A DNA stretch of 50,125 nucleotides from assembly GCA_000482145.1 (NCBI GenBank), contig AUXH01000064.1:1-50125 (forward strand). The letters are read 5' to 3'. The DNA is from Strigomonas culicis. Its lineage: Eukaryota > Euglenozoa > Kinetoplastea > Trypanosomatida > Trypanosomatidae. Below, piece by piece: positions 46,501 to 50,125 of this stretch. A model generated the notes under the pieces. It ran no database searches. It was not told the origin of the DNA and saw only the letters and a list, made by a program, of their open reading frames with translations. The position numbers and the translations under genes are program-made. Position 1 is the first letter of the stretch, and each line of letters starts with the position of its first letter.

Positions 46501-47052
46501 GAGCTCCAGGAACAGATCCTGGTCCTTGATTAAGGCCGCGTTGGGGTCGACATGTCGGTACAGCAGAGGCGTGTAGTCGTTCAGATTTGGTGCATCGCTT
46601 GACAGTAACTCCTTGACTGCCTCTTCTTGAGTCCACTTGGACCCGTCCAGCGCATGTGGTGGCGCCTCTCCCTCTCCGCCAAGCGTGTTCGAACCTTCCA
46701 CAGCGACCGGCTTTGGATATGAAAACGTAAGCTCCAAGAAGGCATCGTTAAATTTTTTCAACAAGTCCTTCTGCTGTGCGGTGTTTGACCGCTCAATCTG
46801 CAGAAGCATATGCTTCAGTACCACTGCCTTCTCCTCCTCTGAGAGGCTGCTCACGTCACTTTCCAGTTCTGCCACGTACTTTTCCACATCCGTCGGTAGG
46901 TCAGCGCCCTTGTGATTCAAGTTATGCAAGGTCTTCAGGAATAGGTAGCCGCATGAGTCCTTTATAAGTGAACTGATGTAAGTATCCTTGTCCACCGCCA
47001 AAACGTAACCTTCCAGGAGGCTGATCTGATCATCTGATGATAGTGCGTCCAT
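40570..47052 (-). CDS. Giant alpha-2-macroglobulin-like beta-sandwich protein, no signal peptide
   Basis: This is a 2160-residue protein when started at the first in-frame ATG (47052); the frame is open further upstream but only from a TTG. Residues about 1-420 are helical. Near 427 the motif YFNPGENVCLSVCMKNVPML resembles the opening of macroglobulin (MG) domains, and Ig-like beta strands continue to about 1000 (DEKGVVDLG and EGEYRLAYLD are typical). A Met-rich disordered linker lies around 1050-1090. The last part has VNFYRVDLEIPFSRDPF near 1970 and a C-terminal beta domain with KPLPSVYVKVFA and DGYTDLRGCFEY near 2050-2090. I recall similar C-terminal wording from large bacterial and protist proteins of macroglobulin type, but no database was consulted. 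No thioester (GCGEQ-like) motif is seen, and no signal peptide or membrane anchor, so a secreted protease inhibitor is unlikely. The function is unknown. Confidence 0.72.
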   Translation of the reverse strand: MDALSSDDQISLLEGYVLAVDKDTYISSLIKDSCGYLFLKTLHNLNHKGADLPTDVEKYVAELESDVSSLSEEEKAVVLKHMLLQIERSNTAQQKDLLKKFNDAFLELTFSYPKPVAVEGSNTLGGEGEAPPHALDGSKWTQEEAVKELLSSDAPNLNDYTPLLYRHVDPNAALIKDQDLFLELMKRQPSVAHVKNLSILVTRVSSDEVFRLVRGMSLEQVEQLISTVKDAVHSDAVVGSWFLKAFERERHALDETTLSTEERHAVYAKMHRWVKGLPSSPSHDSFGSQLLREMLRLDLERNVLSVETFVEYLKHPLNDMHAYQSNKKHASRVTSNMNVWHRIHNIQQSIWPNESDLVRSYLLALLQAKVSTMILAPFFNAEYLTRVTKEAQLLAGEDVDVKGVLSETQMTELRERCELQFPRWNKRYFNPGENVCLSVCMKNVPMLAVNVFEINSAKCGGMELTDMDLAGLLPKTSRELSFENISSMVKHTVELENLFEAKRGVYIVDCVGAGLSCRVLIRVGTLMTTRRLTSKGAVFHIIDENKNVCKDKSTGILIDGKLFTPDPKLEHGILIPYRSSVIQQNAVLRHAGFAQRCNIQVPQEQLQFSTVVFVHEESVAACGCVKVAVRPVMAVTGETVSTSVLRKWRAEVHSSNDKGVRNSQVYHDLHLDATTNTFLLDYLVPPKTEELTVKLSAEFFSCAKDKWVDVECTRRVLVDRFRKSPVFADVFLRQEGDCYAVHFLGKDGEPYSKQQVQLLVQRKYWKVPETVTLMTDEKGVVDLGRIGTYASSVHVEMLDSPSKELVPGRTYTFGSHDTVAALSDSYDVVEGEVLQLPLGAVVYDASRYDLVRFGPPENEVISRHEKALRCVDDVLLVEGLEEGEYRLAYLDYNRTVKVTVHKGKRWAPWPQRYIEKDEALVEISDADKSLMCKHFKQENGSVEFEVSSPDLNRVVVHAFAYTFVPPSLETLREAVAALKLNHQRHTYPLTRSANVFSQKQLGDEIRYVLERKRRRSLLGNTLEKPPGLLKRHLLQSTTTEEEALTTEEAEMLRPEMHPMMRNMAMPCAAAMPGGRIEKKHGMMKMRSMESERDGVSATCFMMNTAPSARSQRAPLDYCVESISGFLAKEGWSQFNMKPDVNTGKVSFQVPPADGYSTLVCVVCDGISGMVTTVPLTASVWPTLPVALDASRAADKTYVPERSVQALAKGEQCVIPSAADMCVVDDVVVATDILQLVQQDVSWSKWAFVSEWGTLSPLEKLKKYDTYMCHELNIFAYFKDKEFFDAVVRPHIGSKSQKKLVDLLLLGDTEAAVRLLRSPLALMLPTVEQVLVVYFLKDHMPDLCTALAQRLRDEAAALREDDEEYERRFDTALTRQAIENVSESDYAQRNDPAFSQVRGATDSCIAQNFCMHSAMVNEEVHVQVHRPMGDTNEYAEQQYMEGEDAPIAEGLRFWADAAAHFAAGGAAGRPFLSGNFIYATGTLSEALLALSLLDLPLVHAEHQSTKSADALRLTVSGNSMVLLKAITEKQCEPLDIEILVSQRFCDPVDRYVFGADGSRTLKKVNEFLVGKTYMSRVAVTNTTDAQQDVNVVTEVPQGAVPVSSLDYTDSRMLRLDPLTTEVVEFLFYFPREGDFTCLPASVNKKGLPVCTAGIVGALKVVRKRTSRDIQTISDLLSQGTEADVLAFMEKENLHNPRVFSPDVIYWLLNKKSFYTAVLDLFRRKNFFNEVVWGFAIYHADVPTFLEYVQLSLGVAEQAALYVKTPHIVIDRFNYREYSPLAAARAHEIGRYKHNIRNVEFRETYLLFLRYLVDKAQHVTQRDHLYLSTYLLLQERVSEATRVYAMIDRAQLVGESALQIQYDYLTAYLDIYDVSSPTPFAKAREVSMAYLTYPVFTWRNRFIDVLNLLAEHSGDADVLKKTAGETDVDKNRQGAQREPLLSVELQKDTLCVSVERVEQFHVNFYRVDLEIPFSRDPFMRAETLNFSYVVPNEQVVVANAGSAALHDVRIPESLRNSNVVACVEAGALSESVTYTPSHMNVVVNRHYGQVKVTRAADNKPLPSVYVKVFALKHDGSSKFFKDGYTDLRGCFEYTAVNGVGDYASISEFSLLVCEKHGAVLRRAPPPSAVATLETTARALVSNDMVQVQNRMANGTSNVFFKV

Positions 47053-47618
47053 CAAAAGGTATGAGCCACGTACAGTTGTTGGAATAACAGGATAAGGTTT
47101 TTGAAAAGCAAGAAAACTGTTTGGTCTTGAGCAATACACAATACTGTTTTTCAGCTCAATTCTTCGCAGTAATTCAAACAAGAGATATATATTTTAATGT
47201 TGAATTATTATCACTTAAAACCACTTGAAAAAAAAAACAGAGTAAATGCAATTGTACGGTATAGATCAAGAAAAGAAAAATGATATGCCTGAAAGCGCAA
47301 GTACCAACAAATAATAATAATAATCTGACAAAGAAAAAGAAGACAGTGACACTGCCTCACAGCAAACTGAAAATATGAAAAGCAAAAAAAACTAGATGAG
47401 ATTGATCACTAAAACAGGAAACGGAAAAAAAAACTAAAGAGTAAAAAGATGAACGGGAAAGAAAGAGAAGCGCTTCACAACAACGAAGAAGAGAGATTCA
47501 CTGAAGATCATATGCAGAACGTTTAACTGATGGTAATGCACATAGGTTGAGAAATGAGTAAGAAGAAGAAAAATTCTGTTTGTATTTTCATTACTTCATT
47601 TTCATTGGATGCGTGAAG
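47053..47618. other. AT-rich spacer between minus-strand genes
   Basis: The spacer is A/T-rich on the + strand with A homopolymers, which read as T runs on the coding - strand. It should hold the 3' UTR of the small upstream gene and the splice signals of the large gene. No classical long tract sits directly before the ATG at 47052, so that acceptor is not clear. Confidence 0.55.
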
Positions 47619-48344
47619 CTATAGAATAAATGTCTTTTGTGCTTCTGTTTCTGCGCAGCATTCTAAAAAGTAAAAAACAGGGGTATTATAGTCCTCTCCA
47701 TGTAACGTGGTTCCTTCATATGGACAGCTCAACCCAGTTGAGGTACTTGCTTCATGGCCTTGGGATTGTGGAACATTGGAAACAAATAGTAGTGGTTGTT
47801 CTCGCAGCACATTGTGCAAACGCCACATTGGATTGATCTTGGGGTCTTCCCCTACATCCATACAAGACGATAATTCAGCTTTCACACCTCCTTTGTTTGC
47901 TGACACACACTCCTCAGTAGCTTCTAGCTTGCGTGTTTTATTTCGATTGCGGTCCGCACGACTATCCTGTGAAAAACAATCACTCCCTTTTCCACCAAAG
48001 AGAGGGCAAAGAAGCTTATGATTATCAAGTGCTTTAAAAAAGCTGGTAATGACACCGTTGTGAGTCATCCCTGAAAATGAAAGAGATGAGTCACACTGAA
48101 GAATTGATTTGCCATCACACTCCGGGTCACTTGTACACCCGTAGCTAACAATAACCTCCTCTTCTGGTGTTTTATTGGAGTAGCTGCATGAACCCGCGTT
48201 GTCCTCTCGTGATAATTCAGACTTTTGATATGAAACTTGTGCATTCACGACTGTTTCAGATCCCTTGGGGGGCACAAAGTGACAGATTTTTCGGTATAGG
48301 AAACCATCCGAACACCAGGGACAACCTAAAAACTCGATTTCCAT
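47619..48344 (-). CDS. Small low-GC orphan protein with Cys pairs
   Basis: I do not recognise this protein. It has 241 residues from the ATG at 48344. A good pyrimidine tract and AG (48375-48376) precede the start on the minus strand, which supports a real transcript. The N-terminus has CPWC (FLGCPWCSDGF), and further Cys residues are scattered (CTSDPEC, LQCDSS, SCMDV, SCPYE, ECCAE), hinting at metal binding or at decay of a Cys-rich domain. A hydrophobic patch near the C-terminus reads TPVFYFLECC. Base composition is clearly lower in GC than in any other gene here, and codon use differs, with more A/T third positions. It could be a lineage-specific gene, a recently acquired one, or a degenerating copy. 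No catalytic motif, transmembrane helix or targeting peptide is clear. Confidence 0.5.
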   Translation of the reverse strand: MEIEFLGCPWCSDGFLYRKICHFVPPKGSETVVNAQVSYQKSELSREDNAGSCSYSNKTPEEEVIVSYGCTSDPECDGKSILQCDSSLSFSGMTHNGVITSFFKALDNHKLLCPLFGGKGSDCFSQDSRADRNRNKTRKLEATEECVSANKGGVKAELSSCMDVGEDPKINPMWRLHNVLREQPLLFVSNVPQSQGHEASTSTGLSCPYEGTTLHGEDYNTPVFYFLECCAETEAQKTFIL

Positions 48345-48374
48345 GCATGCAATGTTCAACTATTATATATGGCA

Positions 48375-48441
48375 CTCACCAATAAACGGACAACCGTGGA
48401 AGAACAGAGGGACAGGGGAGAAACAGAATGGCAAACCGTAA
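48375..48441 (-). promoter_or_regulatory. Polypyrimidine tract and splice acceptor for the small minus-strand gene
   Basis: Read on the minus strand, a tract of the form TCTGTTTCTCCCCTGTCC continues to GGTGAG, with AG at 48375-48376, and another AG occurs at 48360-48361. Both lie before the ATG at 48344. Confidence 0.5.
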
Positions 48442-48636
48442 AAAAACACAGCAAAAGGAGCGTCCTCGAAGCCAAATAAGAAGAGCGGCGAAAACAAGCT
48501 CGCCCCCGCGGGTGGCAAGAGAATGAGCGAACACCAGCTTGCCAAAGCCCAACAGCGCCAGGCGGACCCCGCGCCCCCGAACGCCCCACACGCGCGCCTC
48601 ACCAAACGCCAAGGGAAACCCGGCGCCCACGACCGA

Positions 48637-48655
48637 GGGGCAGGGGGGGGTGGGG
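48637..48655 (+). other. G-quadruplex-type motif
   Basis: Four G runs (48637-48640, an eight-G run at 48643-48650 that counts as two, and 48652-48655) are separated by one or two bases. This matches the usual intramolecular quadruplex pattern. Its function is unproven. Confidence 0.65.
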
Positions 48656-49295
48656 CACCCGGCGCCCTGCGCCACCCGCCAAGAGGACCCCCCCCCCTTA
48701 AACAAAGAAACGCGAGGGGCTGACAAACCGCACGCCCAGAACTGACGAATGCATGAAGACAGCACCCCCGCCAACCCACCACCCTCGATCCTACAAAAAC
48801 CGCCCCCCCCCCCCCTCCCCGCTCACACAACCAATCCACGAGCCCATCGCCCCCTTTCCATATCAGAACGACGTGGCTCCCAGCGGATCAACGGCCCACG
48901 CCCCTGGGTCGCAAGGTTTTGGTTGTGGGTAACTCCTCCCACCGGCGCATCCCCCCCTCATACCGCCCATACGGATACCAACCGGCCGAGGGGTGGGGGG
49001 GCGTTCCTCCCCCCTCCCGCAAAGAGGTATTTGTCGCCGCCCGCCGCCACCGCACCCACCACCTTGGTGTTGGAGTATAAAAATGCATGGTAATGAAAAG
49101 AGGTTCCATCCTCCTTATGTTTCTGTATCATTGTATCATTGCGTTCCCCAACTGCTGCTGAAAAAGGGGCGTCGGGTTGCGCCGTGGTCTTTTCTAAAAA
49201 GATACCACCCTCCTCGTTTTCACAGAGCGCCAAGGGGGCGGGGCGGGGAGAGAACACGCCCCACGACAAGGATAAAACCCGTGGCCGATAGCCAA

Positions 49296-49323
49296 ACAAG
49301 AAGTATAGTATATTAATTCTTGT
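49296..49323. other. Inverted repeat, 7-base arms
   Basis: ACAAGAA at 49296-49302 pairs with TTCTTGT at 49317-49323 across a 14-base AT-rich loop. It is the first of three hairpins spaced closely in this spacer. Confidence 0.7.
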
Positions 49324-49338
49324 ACCTCAGGCGATGTG

Positions 49339-49363
49339 CGAGAAGAGGTCCTTTCTCTTCTCG
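49339..49363. other. Perfect hairpin, 9-base stem
   Basis: CGAGAAGAG at 49339-49347 pairs exactly with CTCTTCTCG at 49355-49363, leaving a 7-base loop. It is the strongest of the three hairpins. It is not followed by a T run, so a simple terminator is not indicated. Confidence 0.75.
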
Positions 49364-49373
49364 AAACCCGAGG

Positions 49374-49400
49374 ACCCCTGTCGTGGCAGGGCGCAGGGGT
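49374..49400. other. Hairpin, 7-base stem
   Basis: ACCCCTG at 49374-49380 pairs with CAGGGGT at 49394-49400 across a 13-base loop. It lies 10 bases beyond the preceding hairpin. Confidence 0.7.
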
Positions 49401-50125
49401 GGGTGGGATGAAAAACAAAGAAAAGAAACTTTCTTTATCGTAGGAAGAGAAGGACCAAGCGATAAAACACTCATACCGAAATAAACAACACACCGCACCG
49501 CCGATCATATACAATTATCTTTGTCAGACATCATTCCCCCCCCCCTCCTCTGTCAAATCCATTTTACTCGCGAGCTCATAAAAAAGGGAAAAGGACTATG
49601 GTTTTAAAAGCGCCACGGCGAGGGGGGCATAAGCGAACAGCAGCCGACGACCTTGTTGCACGTCAAAACGAAAGAAAAGAAAATAATGATCACAGGAGAG
49701 GGGCGCGTAACAAGGAGGCCCACAATGAGAGACACACGGAATCTCAAATGCACATTTGGTTTATCGCACAATATCTTCATGGTCGTGCCGAATGGCCCCC
49801 TGGGCCGTGACAGGGAACGGGGCGCCTTGAGGTACGCATCGCGATGCCCACCCTTGCCGAACTCCACCGCGCCCCGCCCGCTTGGCGAATGAACGCGCGA
49901 AGCGGTTGGGCATTGAATCCCCCGCCCCCACCCTTTGGCACTTGGGTTTCACAAAACATATTTGTTAGATACATGTCAACATGGGTGGCGTTCTATACGA
50001 AGTCCATGGAAGCGGGCCCCTCAAGTAAGCAAAACTGTGCTTCCATGCGTGTGGAAAAAGAAAAAAGAAGAGGTGCCCTGGTCAGTGGCCTTAGCCTAAG
50101 GCGCCCGTTCGGTGCCTCGTTCATT

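Larger units (their letters stand above)
48442..50125. other. Gene-poor, C/G-run-rich region; candidate transcription start region
   Basis: About 1.7 kb without a convincing gene. The region alternates purine-rich and C-rich stretches on the + strand with long C runs (48679-48687, 48804-48817), a four-run G motif at 48637-48655, G runs near 48980-48997, and an AT-rich end with hairpins. Open frames here are Pro/Arg/Gly-rich and reflect composition. Because the flanking genes to the left are read leftward, a polymerase II start region for that unit is plausible here. A degraded or subtelomeric segment is the main alternative. No telomere repeat, retroelement or tRNA was seen. Confidence 0.5.

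Noticed and set aside
47053..47181. Upstream extension of the macroglobulin-like protein
   Set aside because: The frame is open but offers only a TTG; the first ATG is at 47050-47052. The extra residues show no signal peptide.
48363..48839. Minus-strand 158-codon open frame in the C/G-run region
   Set aside because: It is Gly/Pro/Cys/Trp-rich, as expected from G runs, and overlaps the splice signal of the downstream gene.
50088..50102. Short palindrome GCCTTAG/CTAAGGC with a one-base centre
   Set aside because: Seven-base arms occur by chance in 50 kb and no repeat or element flanks it. It also touches the window edge, so its context is unknown.

Overview
The window looks like nuclear DNA of a trypanosomatid (Kinetoplastea). 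The coding regions are long, GC-rich and intron-free. They are separated by AT-rich spacers, and most starts follow a polypyrimidine tract and an AG, as expected for spliced-leader trans-splicing. All genes from 436 to 39933 lie on the + strand and the two at 40570-48344 lie on the - strand, so this is part of two convergent polycistronic units. I cannot name the genus. Homopolymer-rich AT spacers, CAG-encoded Gln runs and AAT/CT/TG microsatellites are present throughout.

The + strand unit, left to right, holds: a giant AGC-type protein kinase whose catalytic domain is interrupted by two long insertions (436-8334); a tubulin cofactor E-like protein without a CAP-Gly domain (9094-10767); a probable mitochondrial NYN/PIN-like protein (11056-12006); a catalytically degenerate TatD-fold protein (12276-14405); the copper chaperone COX17 (14762-15001); an unrecognised 441-residue protein (15398-16723); a probable mitochondrial 1000-residue helical protein (16998-20000); a stand-alone YbaK-type aminoacyl-tRNA deacylase (20374-20925); a 2423-residue protein joining a UBE2Q-like ubiquitin-conjugating fold to a parallel beta-helix (21511-28782); a DDX60-like Ski2-family helicase with an N-terminal PIN-like domain (29248-35805); and a Doa10/MARCH6-like RING-CH membrane ubiquitin ligase (36406-39933).

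The convergent switch region is 39934-40569. Beyond it on the - strand come a 2160-residue macroglobulin-like beta-sandwich protein without a signal peptide (40570-47052) and a small low-GC orphan gene (47619-48344). From about 48400 to the end the DNA is gene-poor with long C and G runs, a four-run G-quadruplex motif and a cluster of hairpins. It is a candidate RNA polymerase II start region for the - strand unit.

Gene order in trypanosomatids rarely reflects shared function, so I infer no operon-like pathway. Two neighbouring genes do concern ubiquitin (the E2/beta-helix fusion and the RING-CH ligase), and COX17, the NYN-like protein and the 1000-residue protein probably act in the mitochondrion. 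The strongest candidates for undescribed biology are the E2/beta-helix fusion, the cytosolic macroglobulin-like giant, and the split kinase with a possible folded module inside its insertion.
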